Shown piece by piece: positions 47,027-60,221 of a DNA stretch of 64,000 nt. The number at the start of each line of letters is the position of its first letter. Position 1 is the first letter of the stretch. Origin of the DNA: Beta vulgaris subsp. vulgaris (taxonomy: Eukaryota > Streptophyta > Magnoliopsida > Caryophyllales > Amaranthaceae). The notes under the pieces are model-generated. The model saw only the letters and a list, made by a program, of their open reading frames with translations. It was not told where the DNA came from and did not search any database. A program made the position numbers and the translations under genes. The stretch covers positions 51,742,186-51,806,185 of the forward strand of contig NC_079209.1 in NCBI RefSeq assembly GCF_026745355.1, read 5' to 3'.

Positions 47027-47745
47027 CCACCAATGCGGTGATAAATTGACATTTGAGCACGATATGTGTATACACCTTGACAGGCATTGGCCAATCCGTC
47101 GTCTATTTCTACTCCCATTGAAGTGAACGCAAAGAGATGGTTATACTTACGGATGTTTAGTCTAAAATGATTACCATCATCCGATTGAACAGAGTACAGG
47201 TGAAGTAAATCAGATGACAAAGGTAAATCCGGTAGATTAACCTTCCCATTTAAGCAGCATAGTTCAGGACTTTCAGACCGGAATAGGCGTGCTTGACAGT
47301 GTGGACATGTTGTCATCGTAAGCAAGTTGAATATGGGCACCCCTTGTGACTAGTGTAATTTCTTACACAATTTCGATAACCCGTCTCCCCATTTCCAGAC
47401 CCTTATATCGTCAGAGTTGAGACCTGGCCTATCGTTGGCATTGGATATGTTGTGGAGACCAATATCTAATAATTGATCGGGCGAACAACTTTCACTTTCT
47501 ATTTCAGGTAAGTGTGAAATGTCTATTGCGTCTGATACAAAATTCAATATATTTGCATTGGTTGTGCTACTTTCTCCAACACAAAAGAATCGATTGGGCA
47601 AGTTGCTTCCATTTGCGAAATCCCCATTATTTTCAATGACCATTTGATTTTGAAATTCAATGTCGGTGCACATGTTGAGTGAACGGAGTTCACCGATTGG
47701 GTGTGCTACATGATAAAAAAAAGATTTATATCCTGATTATACTAA
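47027..47745 (-). pseudogene. Helitron Rep fragment with CxxC finger, copy B
   Basis: Same content as 19340-20056: TTCPHCQARLF, CCLNGKV, SIYHRIGG, preceded by an acidic segment at 47350-47673 starting MCTDIEFQNQMV. A stop separates the two pieces. Confidence 0.78.
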
Positions 47746-48095
47746 CGGTCCGTTTGGTAGTCGTTAATAAATTGCGGTAATGGAAATGAATTTTAAGTGT
47801 AATTTTATTGGGGAAGCATCCTTAAAATTAAATCTCCATGGGGAGGTATTTTTTCTCCATGGGAAAACAATCTCACCCATAAACTTGTGCTTTTGTCTCC
47901 AAGGGGAAGCAATTTTCACTATCACTCATTACCACCTACAAGGTGGTATTGGAGGGGAATGAAAATTGAAGAAGGAAATTGGACACTTTAGGATAAATTA
48001 GCATTACCATGGGAATGGACAATGATATTTTTCATAAATTTACACACAAATTCATTCCCATTACCACCATTTATGACCAACTACCAAACGGGCCG
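47746..48095. mobile_element. Harbinger-type MITE inside the Rep gene, copy B
   Basis: CGGTCCGTTTGGTAG...CTACCAAACGGGCCG, 350 bp, with TAA at 47743-47745 and 48096-48098. Confidence 0.85.
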
Positions 48096-48461
48096 TAAAT
48101 GGTCGTCTGCCACTACTTGTAATATATTTACTTTAAAGCTCTTACAATCATGTATTCCGCGTCCATCTCCATTGACAGTGTGATCGTAGTTAGTAATGTC
48201 TGTCATGGGCCTTCTAACGTTTGGAGTGTTGGAAAAATCATTCGGATTTTGAATCATGCAATGACCTTCTGCAGAGGTCATTTGAGGTTGATTTTCGTGA
48301 GAATCAACTACGCTGTCTTCACATCGATTGACATAATTAGATCGCCTTTTTGCATTCTCGTGTCCTCTTTGTTAAATTGTCAGAGATTGTCTTTGACGTC
48401 TTTTCTTATCACTCCATTTCCTCCTTTGTTGTTGCATTTTTTCTCTTTCATTTTCATCCAT
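48096..48461 (-). pseudogene. Helitron Rep N-terminus, copy B
   Basis: ATG at 48461 starts MDENEREKMQQQRRKW and continues to codon 29. Codon 30 is TAA (48372-48374), where copy A has GAA. The frame beyond has NAKRRSNY and RRPMTDITNYDH. The two copies carry different stops. Confidence 0.68.
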
Positions 48462-49451
48462 TATGAAACTACAAATAACAATCTTAACTTTGTTACTATA
48501 AACAGATTAGTGTGATAGTATTTTATATTAATTAGCTTCTTAGGTTATAAGCTATGTATTGTCATATCACTATTATTTGCCGACAAATTAAATTCCTATA
48601 CAAGTTTAACTTTAATTTTTAAGGTTTAATAGCTTAACTTCTAATTTGTTTAGCAATGATAACCCTACATTTGATAATTTATAATTTTGTTAATTTGTTA
48701 ATCTTATAATGTAATTATAAATTCTCATTACTAATAAAAATATTTGTAATCATACTAAAAAATTATTGATATCGAAATTATGTGGATTCTTATAGGAATT
48801 TGACGTCTTGTATTTTAAACTGATTCTACAAAATATGATTTATCACTATTAAAAATGAGTAAAAGAAATAATCTTAGACTTTTATGTAGTCCCTTTGAAT
48901 GGTAACATATAGGTTTATGTCATTAGATTTAATTAGATATCATTACATGGGAGTTTGGATGTATTTTATTGTTTTTGCTTTTCTTTTCTTTATTCTATTT
49001 TTTGGTGTCCTCTTGGTAGTTCATAGGTTTATGTTTGACATGAATTGTGGTTTGTTGATGTTGTTATGTTGTTCACATAATCAAAAAGTAGAACTGAAGT
49101 GGAATAGAATTGAGAAATGGAAGAATTGAAAGTGTAGAGGCTGCCGAGTTGTTTTGCAGTTATCTCCTCTTATTTAGGGGATTTAATTGGGTGGTTATTT
49201 TGTTACGTTTGCAGTTTGTGTGTAATTATGGTTTTTTGTTTTGTTTTTTAATTACCGAGTTGTGTTGTAGTTGGATTTTTTTTATTTTGTTTTTTTTCTT
49301 GTTTCTATTTTTTGTGCAGTTTGTGTGTAATTATTATTTTTTGTTTTGTTTTGTAATTCACGATTTGTATTGCAGTTGGATATTTTTTTATTTTGTTTTT
49401 TTCTTTTTTCTATTTTTGGTGTCCCCCTTTAGTTGCCTTATAGAATAGAGA
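48462..49451 (-). mobile_element. 5' end of the Rep-bearing Helitron, copy B
   Basis: TCTCTATTCTATAAGGC starts at 49451 on the - strand, preceded by A. The sequence down to the Rep start is AT-rich and non-coding. Confidence 0.7.
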
Positions 49452-49719
49452 TATTATGTACCATCAACCACAAATCATTCAAGGTTCATAAATCCTATAA
49501 CATTCTAATATAATGGGGTTTCTTAGAATGTGATTTTAACAAGTGGGTCAAAGTCAAAAGTTACAAATAAGCAGCAAATGTCTGAGATTTTTTTCTGGGT
49601 CATGTTCAAAACAAGGAGAAAAATAGTAATATTTTGATAGGGGTTTCTGGGTATAAATGAAATCGTGAAAGTAGTAAATTAAGAAATTGCAAGCAAGAAC
49701 AACGAATTATATACACCAA

Positions 49720-49749
49720 CTAGTTTTTAACCCATGCAAAAATGCACGG
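49720..49749 (-). mobile_element. Helitron 3' terminus, copy B
   Basis: The counterpart of 21971-22000, with the hairpin and CTAG kept. Confidence 0.6.
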
Positions 49750-52700
49750 GAGGTTTTATGTGGATATGATTTGTACCCATACATAATGCACGGAAAATAA
49801 TGTTTTGTTTATTAAGCAGTTGTTTTATTCCAAATTTATTGAATCCATAACTATTATAATTCATGCATTTAAAGTCGAAATAATATAAAATGTATAATTA
49901 TAATACATGATATATAAAAATCCTTTATTACAATATTTTAAAGTTTAAAAATCTTTAGATTGTGATATTTAAATTTATAAATATGATGAAACAAATAACA
50001 CATCAAAATGCATTGGAGTTTTTTGTTTTATAAATTTAAGATTTTAGGATGTTTATCCTAAAATCATGGTTTGAACATTAGCTCATGATTTAAAGTTCTT
50101 ATAATCATATCGTCGTGTATTGAGAAAATATTTCAAAATTGACTTATGACTACTCGTGCGTTCAGTGACTCATTTAGCTAATGTCATGATGGAACATGTG
50201 ACCTGCAACTTTTTTTTAGATGAACCAAAAAGTCTCCATGCCCTATTGTTAAAAATAGGGGAAACCGAGAGCTAACTATCAACACTTTTGGGTTATCCTG
50301 ACATGTACTTCGTGAAATGGTTCTAGGAGCTTTCACCCTACCCATTGCTTCATTCACATGCTCATATATATATAGCCACAATTCACACAACTACTTGTAC
50401 TCAATCATGCTACCACTTCAGCTCCCCCGTTTTGTAGTCCCCTTCAATCCCTCTATCTTATTAAACTATCTTATTACATATTTTTATTTTTTATATGATT
50501 AGCCGAATTGTATTAATATCAAAGTTTTAAATAGAATGATTTCATCACAACACTAAATGAGGTGTAAATTTAAATCTCTAAGTAAAAAATTAATTTAAAT
50601 AGACAATCACTAAGAAAATCTTATAATTAAATATGAATATTGTGTCTTAATTTGCTTTCTATTTCTTAATCACCATATGACCTATTCCTTATCATATTCT
50701 TTTCGATTCTTAGAATTGTAATTGAAGAACAATCTCAAACCTCTATATTTACATTGCATCACACCGTAAATGAGGTGATCTCAGAATTTTAGGCTGAAAT
50801 ATATATCTAATAACCATTTTGCTCATAAAAATAAATGGATATTGCGATATTTTGTCCTGATTTGCTCTATATTTCTTATCATTATATGACGTATTTTTTT
50901 CGGATCTTAGAAGTTATTTTTTCCATAATATAGTTTGTTTGACACTATGAGAGATAATTAGATTAAAATTTCTATTACTAAAATAATTCAATTTTTTATT
51001 ATGAAACACAATATTCTATTAGAATGACAATGGAAACGTTGATATGATTAGCCAAATCGTAATTTTATTACAGATTTTTTTAATAAAATCAAAAGTAATA
51101 CAGAATTTAAAACGTTGAGATGGTGGAATGCATATAAACAAAAGATCATTTCATCTATAATAAGAGCAAAACTAATCAAATTTGATAAACAACACAGATT
51201 AGTAGATGAATTAGAGTGTGAATGATCATGTAACAAAACAAATTAAATAGTCAAGTAGATTAATACTATGATTATTGATTATACATTCTGAATTACTTCC
51301 TTGTACATTACATTAGTGGAAACATTCTAGATCCCTCGATGTTTAACACATATTAGATTTTCAAACCCCTTTTTCAAGACTTTTCTCTATTTATCCGTTG
51401 GAGGTTGAAGATTATTAAATTATCTTTTTGCATGAAGGTTTAGTTCTTTACCTCAAATTCAATTCTTTCATTATAGTGAAGAAATACCTGATTTTCTTTT
51501 TAAAAAAAGACTTAAATGAAATATAACGAAGAAGAGATTCAAATCCAACCATTTTTATTATATCCCCTATTTTTGGCCCAGGTTAATTTCTTAATTATGC
51601 CCTCTAAATCCTTCTATTTATGTCATATGAAGTATAACTTGTTTTAAAAAAATACGCACAGACATTGTAAACAAAATCTGAAGCAAAACATGCATATGAT
51701 TATGAAAATCAACTTTTTCTGAATTATAATTCTTCGACAGTTTCGAATACTAAAACTTTATAATCATTACTTAATGGGATATTTTATATTTTCTAATATA
51801 CTTTCACAAATGCAATAACATAGTTATACAAATAGGCAATAACATAGTTATACAAATAGGGAATACACTTTGCAAATGAACTTCTATTCGAATCTAAATC
51901 AGTGCAATACACTTTATTGATAGAATGATGTAGTTGATACATGTCAATACATTAACTACATAGAAGAGGATTTATCATATTCAATATCCTCTACAAAGGT
52001 AATAAAAACATAATCGGCAAAAGTAAAACTATTATGCTCATTTTATTGGTCTCGATCAATTTTTCATTTGTCTTGTAAGTTCAGTGTGCTCATTGAAAAC
52101 TCATAAATTCCTCGATTGACCTGTTAAAAAAATTACACATGCATATGCTAAATTTACTTATTTGTCGGTTTCAATTCACACACTTTTAATAATCGTAAGA
52201 CATGAACATTTTATTTGGGCTTTTTTTTTTGCAGCACATAATTTGTTCCATGAGAATTGAGACATCAAGTAATTTAGAAAATCTGTGAAGTAATCTGACA
52301 AAAGTGGCTTCATCGTTCACATAGGATATGAAGATGATTTTTTTAGCTATGGTATTGGAAGGCTTGTGATAATAATCTTAATTTGTGTTTATGAGCACTA
52401 TTTATAAAATAGTAGGGCGGTGCCAATGATATGGTCAATTTTTGAAATTTTTGGATGCAAAAATCATTTACAATTAAGTGTCGCTGATTGGTAGGCGTAA
52501 TCGAAGCAAATATTCTAAACTTGCCGATTGAATGAGATTGTAATTTATTTATTTTTGACCGGAAACACATAATCATTTTATTAACCTGAGAGATCATCAA
52601 TTACAAAAACAGTGTGAGATTGTAATTGATTCCTCTTCTTATATGTATAGAGATGAATGTAGGGTATATTTTTGCATTCAATATTAGAGCGACACATGAA

Positions 52701-53392
52701 TTCCCTATTTTCATTTCCTTGGAAATTTTATTTCCCATGAATTCCCTATTTTCTGTATACCAAACAACTAACTTATTTTGTACTTCCTAGGAAATCCAAA
52801 TTCCAGTGGAATTTGAGGTGAACCAAACGACCTCCTAAAGAAAAACTTCTTGTATACCTTATCAGATCTAAGTATCTAACACAACCCGATCGTAAAATTG
52901 TCAAAACCATGTCTTCTTGGTATTAAAAAAAAAGAATTCTCAATTAGGAGATATAAATTTTCTATTAACCTTTCTTATGTCATTATAATTCATACTAAGA
53001 ATTACTTCGAGCCTCATTGACACTGAAAACCGTTATCACAATTAAATGGAGAGATTTGAGAAGACTAAGGGAAGAGGAAATTACATAAATGAACAGTTGC
53101 GTTAGTCAATATATATAGATGAAGTGTTAGGCACTTATTTTTTAAATTGACAATTTAGTTTTTTTTTTCTTTTGAGGGAAAATTGGCATTTTAGTTAATA
53201 TATCAGCTGTTAAATCTTTATATACATACAACATTCAATAAAGATTCTATTTCTCTAAACACGTGAATAAGGTTTCCATTTTTGAAAATTTTTGTTACCT
53301 TCAAAATTTCAGAAAACCCAACTTTCAATAAGGACTTGGTAGTTGGTATATGTTACCTTCAAAATTTTTGAAAACCCAACCTTATAGTGAAC
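49750..53392. other. AT-rich non-coding region, copy B
   Basis: It matches copy A 22001-25200 with small indels. It contains an extra 380-bp or so stretch (about 52930-53340) not seen at this place in copy A. No gene is supported. Confidence 0.5.
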
Positions 53393-54474
53393 CATATATA
53401 TTACCTTTAAAATTATGAAAAATATATGTGAATAACCTTCCATATCTCGCATGAATATTGTTAAAATTGTAAAAAATATTATGTTTCACATCATTTTCAT
53501 AAATTGCAGTTATATTATATAAGGAGAAAATCTAATTCCATTATTTAACAAAAAAAAAGTCGGCGTCATATAATCACCCTCTTGTGAAAGATGAAGTTAT
53601 CCTTCAATTGTATCATGAATAAAGTGATTGCTGAATTTTAATACTTTATTATTCTTCATATTATGCTTTTGAATATCATCTCCATACTAATTGTTTCACA
53701 TAAGTTTAGCACTGTACTAATCTTCTAATAATTGTTAATGGATTCACTCTCCTTAAAACTATCCTTCATATATAGTATTCTAAAGACCCATCATCATATA
53801 CGATTATACTAATCCTTCATAATATTCGTTTGCATACTAATCCTTCATAGTACCATTCATAGTATACTTATCCTATAATTTTTTTCATAGCAATAAACTG
53901 ATCCTTCATAGTACATATACTAAACCACAAACTTACGCATAGGAGTTGATGATTGGATTTATTTATCTCCTTGGACATGAAGAGCGCTCGAACAAATTAA
54001 TTTGGATTGTATTTTATCGCAATACAAAACTATGTGTAACCGCTTCAAATATATTTGGCTTGATTTTTTCTAGCATAATAATAACTTCTATTATTTTTCT
54101 TTGGATTCTATATAAATTGTATGGTAAGAAAATGACAGTGTTTATAAGGACTAAGGAGTATTTATACTTGAAGTAGGTATACAATGTAAAACGGTTGTTC
54201 AAATTTTTTTTTGGATGAAAAAATCAACTCCACTTAATTGGGTCTAAGTGAGTGGCGTGATTGTAGGGAAACGTTATTAAAACTTACCGAATTGCATTTG
54301 ATTGTAATTGATATTTGTCTCCATGTATGGAGTGAATGAATGGCAATTTTTTGAAGTGAATGGGAATGAGGACATATCAACGTAATCAAGCATAACATGA
54401 CACGTGGTATCCGAAACATTGAAGAGTTAAGTGAAGTTGCCAAATGGCGTAGATGGCAAATTTTTCTAGGTTTG
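53393..54474. repeat. Second full copy of the block placed upstream of ZFWD in copy B
   Basis: It matches 31678-32790 along its length and copy A 25203-26070 in its first part. Non-coding. Confidence 0.7.
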
Positions 54475-54845
54475 AAACGCCTATTTTGCCCCCTTCCCTT
54501 TCTAATTTACAAAAGGAATGTCAAATCAAAATCAGTACTCAAAGAAAGCTACCGAAAATTAATTTACAACACTCACTCACAAATCACTTAAAAGAAGTAA
54601 CTTTACAAAGCACTCATACAATTGAGAAAATCACATTATAAAAATAACGCAAATCACTCAAATAATCAGGAAACTTTATTAAAACTTAAAATTAACATAC
54701 AAATTAAAACTAATAACCTAGAACGTCAATACATACAAAGACATTTACAAAAATTTACTTACAAATTACTATTCTCAAGAACCATTCACAATTACATACT
54801 TACAAAAGTTACCTATAAACACAAATCTGAGAAAAACATAAGATT
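54475..54845 (+). mobile_element. Inverted Helitron-family segment
   Basis: It is the reverse complement of the block at about 480-830 (TTCTCAAGAACCATTCACAA here against TTGTGAATGGTTCTTGAGAA there, allowing for end trimming). It is present in copy B and not at this place in copy A. No hairpin/CTAG terminus was identified. Confidence 0.6.
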
Positions 54846-55427
54846 TTGATTGCGATATCACACATTCATCCATCGGCAATTTGCAAACTTCCAAAAAGGT
54901 ACATAATTCTTTTAACCTTCAAAATTATTTCACATTAGTTGAAATAATAGCAACTTAGTCGACTGTTATGTAGTTAAAAAATGGAGATGACAGTAATAAG
55001 TTCAAAAGGACTTTTATACAATCAAACTTAAATTTAATTCATTTTCATATAAAAAAAATTTAGTTTTTTCTAAAAAAATGCCAATATTAAATTTTTTGCA
55101 AAATATCCATGTTCAGAAATAAATTTTGAAAAACAAAACAATATCAAACTTTTTGCGAACAACTTTTGCAAAATTCCATTTTCAGAAAAAAAAAACTACA
55201 TTAATTTGCGAAAAGTAACGATTTTTATTTTTCTGAAAAAAATTCCAATATCAAATTGTGTATGAAAAATTTTAAATTTCATTATAAATATAATTGAAGC
55301 TCAAAGTGTTAAAAATTTAGAAAAGGACAAAATTTAAAATAATGACAATTTTAAATATCAATGTGTGAAAACAGAATTTAGAAGTTAGACAAGGAAAAAA
55401 AACTGAAATTAGTTTATACTTTCCGGT
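54846..55427. other. Right end of copy B up to the B/C junction
   Basis: It matches copy A 26127-26610. The last 50 bp contain TTTAGAAGTTAGACAAGGAA, which recurs in inverted form about 75 bp later in copy C. There is no gene. Confidence 0.6.
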
Positions 55428-55931
55428 CCAAATATATGTAAAATTTTTATTATATATAGAAAACACTATGAAAAAGTAAATAATTTTTTCCTTGTCTAAC
55501 TTCTAAATTTTAATTTCACTACAAATACACTTCTATTTTTTGTCATGGCCCATCATTAATTGTGAATGGTTCTTGAGAATAGTGGTTTGTAAGCAAATTT
55601 TTGTAAATGTTTTTGTATGTATTGATGTTCTAGGTTAGTAGTTTTAGTTTGTATGTTAATTACTTTTAAGTTTTAATAACATTTTCTGATTATTTGAGTG
55701 ATTTGCGTGATTTTTTATAGCGTGATTTTCTCAATTGTATGAGTGATTTATAAAGTTTCTTCTTTGAGTGATTTATAAAGTTTCTTCTTTAAGTGATTTG
55801 TGAGTGAGTTTTGTAAATTAATTTTCGGTAGTTTTCCTTGAGTTCCGATTTTGATTTTGACATTCCTTTTGTAATTTAGAAAGAAAGGGGGTAAAATAGG
55901 CATTTCAAAAGAGGACACCGTTGCTCCTCCC

Positions 55932-56180
<249 letters not shown>

Positions 56181-56182
<2 letters not shown>

Positions 56183-57085
56183 TTCAAACGCCACATGTAC
56201 ATACCAATCTCCATAGATTTTGTAATATATCCCTACAATCACATGGATCACAATTGCTAACTTTCATCCATGATTAGAGGATTTTAAGGAAACAAATCAC
56301 AATAATATGATTCGAATTCACTAAATTTCAATAAGTTTGTCACATTTTTCCATATTTTGATTTTTTATTTTAATTTATTAAAGGGTATTTTAGTCACTTC
56401 AAAAAAGGACACCACACCTCCTCCCTTGGCTTATATAATAAAGATAGGTAATTTTTGTGAGTATGTAATTGTGCATGGTTATTAAGAACAATGATTTGTA
56501 CGTGAATTTTGTGAATGTTTTTGTATGTATTGACGTCCTAGTATATTAATTTTAGTTTGTAAGTTAATTTTTAGTTTTTGTAAAGTTTCCTGATCATTTG
56601 AGTGGTTTGCATGATTTTTACAACGTGATTTTCTCAATTCTATGAGTGATTTGTAAAGTTTCCTCATATAAGTGATTTCTGAGTGATTGTTGAAGATTAA
56701 TTTCCGGTGGCTTTGTTTGACCCCTATTTTGGTACTGAGATTCCTTTTGTAATTTAGAAAGGAAAGAGGGGCAAAATAGTCAGTTAAAAAGAGGACACCG
56801 TTGCTCCCCCCTTCCCTTATGTAATAGAAATTATGGGGGCTATGGATGAACTGAGGTGAGAGAAGAGAAAACGGTTATTATATACTGTGTAATTTTTTGG
56901 AGGGAGAATTATATGTGAGAGGGAAAAAATAACGTAATGGAGGGAAGTAATTAAAATTTGGGAAAAGATAAATCAAATTTTAATTAATTATCTCTTTCCT
57001 CTCAAATTCCTCCAATTTTGGGAGGAAAGATAAGGGGAGATTTATAAGGTTTTCTTTCCTCTCACTTCCTTTCCTTTCCTATTAA
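56181..57085. other. Non-coding Helitron-derived spacer, copy C
   Basis: The counterpart of copy A 1460-2366. I see no gene. Confidence 0.55.
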
Positions 57086-57283
57086 GGGCCTGTTCTCTTC
57101 GGCATAAAACAGCTGAATTGAACTGAACTGAATTGAACGAACTGAATTGAACTGAACTAAACTGAAATGAATAGTGATATGTGAGAGTAAAAGTATTGTC
57201 AAGAGATGAACTGAACTGATCTGAACTGAACTGAACTGAATTGAACTGAACTGAAATGAAAATAAGCTGAGGAGAACATACCC
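57086..57283. mobile_element. PIF/Harbinger MITE with TGAAC array, copy C
   Basis: 198 bp with TAA on both sides. The right end reads GAACATACCC instead of GAACAGGCCC, so this terminal repeat has decayed. Confidence 0.8.
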
Positions 57284-57422
57284 TAAATCCCTTGTTATTT
57301 TTTTTACCAAACATAGGTAAGTCTTCTTTTTCTTTCCAGTTCCTTTCTTTTCCATCCAATTCCTCTATACCAAATAATAGAGAATAATATTAGGATAATA
57401 TTTTCTCGTTATATTAGGATAA

Positions 57423-57451
57423 CTAGTTTTTAACCCGTGCAAAAATGCAAG
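57423..57451 (-). mobile_element. Helitron 3' terminus, copy C
   Basis: The counterpart of 2713. The hairpin is weakened by a change to TGCAAGGG. The non-coding body follows to 58101. Confidence 0.55.
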
Positions 57452-58101
57452 GGAGGTTTTATATAGATTGGATTTGGCCCCGTGCATAATGAACTGGAAA
57501 TGTTTTGTTTGTTAAGTAGTCGTTTTCATTCTAAATTTATTGAATCCATAATTATTAGAATTCATGCATTAAAAGTTGAAAGAATATTATTTCATGATAT
57601 TTGTTACAGCATTTTGAAAATTAAAAATCTTAATTGTGACATATAAATTTATAAATATGTAAAAGGAACAAAAACACAGTAAAATTCACGGGAAATTTTT
57701 GTTTTACAAATTTAAGAATTTAAGATGTTTCTAAAAAAATCATGGTTTGAATATTAGCTCATGATTTGAAATTCCCTTTTATAATCATATTGTGTATTAA
57801 GAGTATATTCTAAAATTGGCTTATGACCCGTGTGTCTATGTAGCTAATGTCATGGTGGAATATGACTAAAAAAAGTTGATTGAAAAGCTTTCGCTCTGTT
57901 TGTTGCTTCATTCAGAGGCTCATACTAAATCACTATTTGCACCACTATTGATATTCAATCATGCAATCATTTTTGCTCCCCTTTTCTGCAGTCTTGCTCA
58001 AGCTCTCTATCTTGGATAACCCTTGAAGTTTGGTCGATAACCCTTAGTAGCATAACCGGTGCCTGTCTTTCAATCTTATATTTTCATTTGGTAATCTAGT
58101 T

Positions 58102-58416
58102 GAGAATATTTATAGTACACTTGGGTGTACCATGCTCATGGTACACCCAAGAATATTTTCTCCAAATGAGCAAAATGAGCGAATGAGCAAATGAGCAAAT
58201 GAGCAAAATGAACAAAAGAGCAAACATTTCTACTCATTTAAGAAAATGAGCAAACACTTTTATAAAAATGAGCAAATTGAGCAAATGAGTAAATGAACAA
58301 AATGCCCATATGAGCAAATTTGGTGTCAAATGAGCACCTAAATTTCTAATTTATTACAAAAATACCCCTGGGTGTACCATGCTCATGGTACACCCGGGTG
58401 TACCATGAGTGAACTC
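58102..58416. mobile_element. Mutator-like MITE, copy C
   Basis: Same insertion as in copies A and B, with AATCTAGTT on both sides; 315 bp. Confidence 0.87.
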
Positions 58417-59188
58417 AATCTAGTTAATCTTTACTATGCACCTTTTTTTCTAAATAAAAATATTAATTGAATTGAATTGAATTGATTTGAGTATAAAGAT
58501 TTCTGAAAATGAAAATTGTTTTTATTTCTTTGTTTGTTAGCGTAACATATGATTTTAGTATGTATGTATATAATAGTTGAATTTAATTGATTTGAATATA
58601 AAGATTAGAGGCTGTACAAAATCTCAAAGATATTCATAAAAATATAGTGATCTCAATTGATAGATAAGCATATGGTTGTGTCAAAGATACACAATAGATT
58701 TAATAATTGTTTTGATTCACAATACCAAAATTATGAAATTAAACCTACGTTAATCCAAACTACCTTATTCTAAAAGTAAATAAAAAATATTTTCCTACTT
58801 TGTGGTTTTAGAAAATATAAAAACTTAAGTCAATTTAATATATTGGCTAGTAGTATCTATTTACTCGATATATATTTTTATTTTTCGTCTTTCTTATTTA
58901 TAAGTGTTATTTTAAGTTAACTTGTGTGATTTAATACATTGGTGAATAGTATTTATCTTTTACGTGCACTTGAATTGGTACACGTTTTTGTTTTCTTCTT
59001 AGTTTTTCACTCAAAATTAGGTCTTATTTTTAAGTTAACTTGTCTTATTATTGAACTATGAGTTATTTTCTATCTATAATCAATACTTGCCTAAATTCCA
59101 TGTGTTATTATCAATAACTTCCAATATGTTCATACATTATGTAATCTATGTGATTTTTGGTTCCAATATTTTGTGTGAGCTTGTAATA
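58417..59188. other. Non-coding spacer with empty MITE site, copy C
   Basis: GGCTGTAC occurs once at 58610-58617, where copies A and B carry a 378-bp MITE. The rest matches the AT-rich spacer of the other copies. There is no gene. Confidence 0.6.
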
Positions 59189-59410
59189 TTCTCTCTACTT
59201 CTTTTTAATTGCTACATTGTCGGGAACATTTTTCAAGACATTTTATTAATTCTTAATATAAGAATTTAATATTATGAATCTACACATCGAGACGACTTCA
59301 ACATATAGATGACTATATATTTACTTATATAAAAAACTCAAATAATCGATCGAAGTTGGTAATTTAATTTTTAAAAATAAAATGTAGCAATTAAAAACAA
59401 ATGAAGGGAG
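59189..59410. mobile_element. Stowaway-like MITE, degraded, copy C
   Basis: The left end here, CTCTCTACTTCTTTTTAATT, is closer to the right end than in copies A and B, supporting the MITE call. Confidence 0.52.
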
Positions 59411-60149
59411 TAATTCTTAGTGAATGAGAAATTGACAACAACTCATATTTTCTAGCATAGAAAATTTGAACATCTTTATTTTCTGATATTAAACCTTCTA
59501 GAATTAATAATCAATCATCATATTAAGAAACCTTAAAATAGGAAAATTTGATCAAAACAAACATCAAAACCTCATCAAGTAAACAAAAAAAGCACAACAT
59601 AACAATTGAATTGTTTTATCTTGGTACTCAAATTGACAAATTCTAACTACAATTCTTGCTTTTTTTTTAAACTCTTAACCTCTTCGTAGAATCATCATGA
59701 AACGATAGTAGAAGCAAATCTAACATAATATTGCAAATTTACATTTATTTCATGGATGGTTAATAAAAACAATACATACAGATGATAAGTCATACTCATA
59801 CATTCCAGCCCAGTAGTACCAAATTTTAGATGATGTTGTTAGGCCAAAGCACATGAACTCCAAGCAAATGCATGGTATACTATGATCTCCTAAACAACAA
59901 TAACTCTTCACATTTTAAAGAAGCATTGACCTTTTAACTGATCCATCTAAGCGTACTAATTAGCCGTCAATGAAAATTCCTGCAAATTCCGAAATAAGAA
60001 CCAACTAAATACAACTCACACCTTGAAGCAAAAATCTGGGTTTATCATATACTACTAACATTCAACAAATAACATCACGTTTTATATAGATATATAGATA
60101 GATATTTTGTATAGATACCTAATTATGTTAGGATTAGGATTGTAAACCT
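59411..60149. other. ZFWD upstream region, copy C
   Basis: It matches copy A 5131-5870. No other gene is seen. Confidence 0.5.
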
Positions 60150-60160
60150 CTATATATATT
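60150..60160 (+). promoter_or_regulatory. Candidate TATA box of ZFWD, copy C
   Basis: CTATATATATT lies 62-72 bp upstream of the ATG; the leader is about 20 bp shorter than in copy A. Confidence 0.5.
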
Positions 60161-60221
60161 TGATCAATACAATCTCTCCAGGAGTTTTACACAATCTAAC
60201 ACCAAACACACTGGTAGAAGA

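Larger units (their letters stand above)
27476..55427. repeat. Tandem repeat unit, copy B
   Basis: Copy B repeats copy A in the same orientation through ZFWD, the minisatellites, the tRNA-like sequence, the Rep pseudogene, the solo LTR and the AT-rich tail. It ends at 55427, where sequence matching copy A 26610 passes directly into sequence matching copy A 346. About 0.9 kb of copy A's right end and 0.35 kb of its left end are therefore missing at this junction. Private changes are loss of the block equal to copy A 867-2243, a replaced ZFWD upstream region (31678-33480) and an added segment at 54266-54937. Confidence 0.9.
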
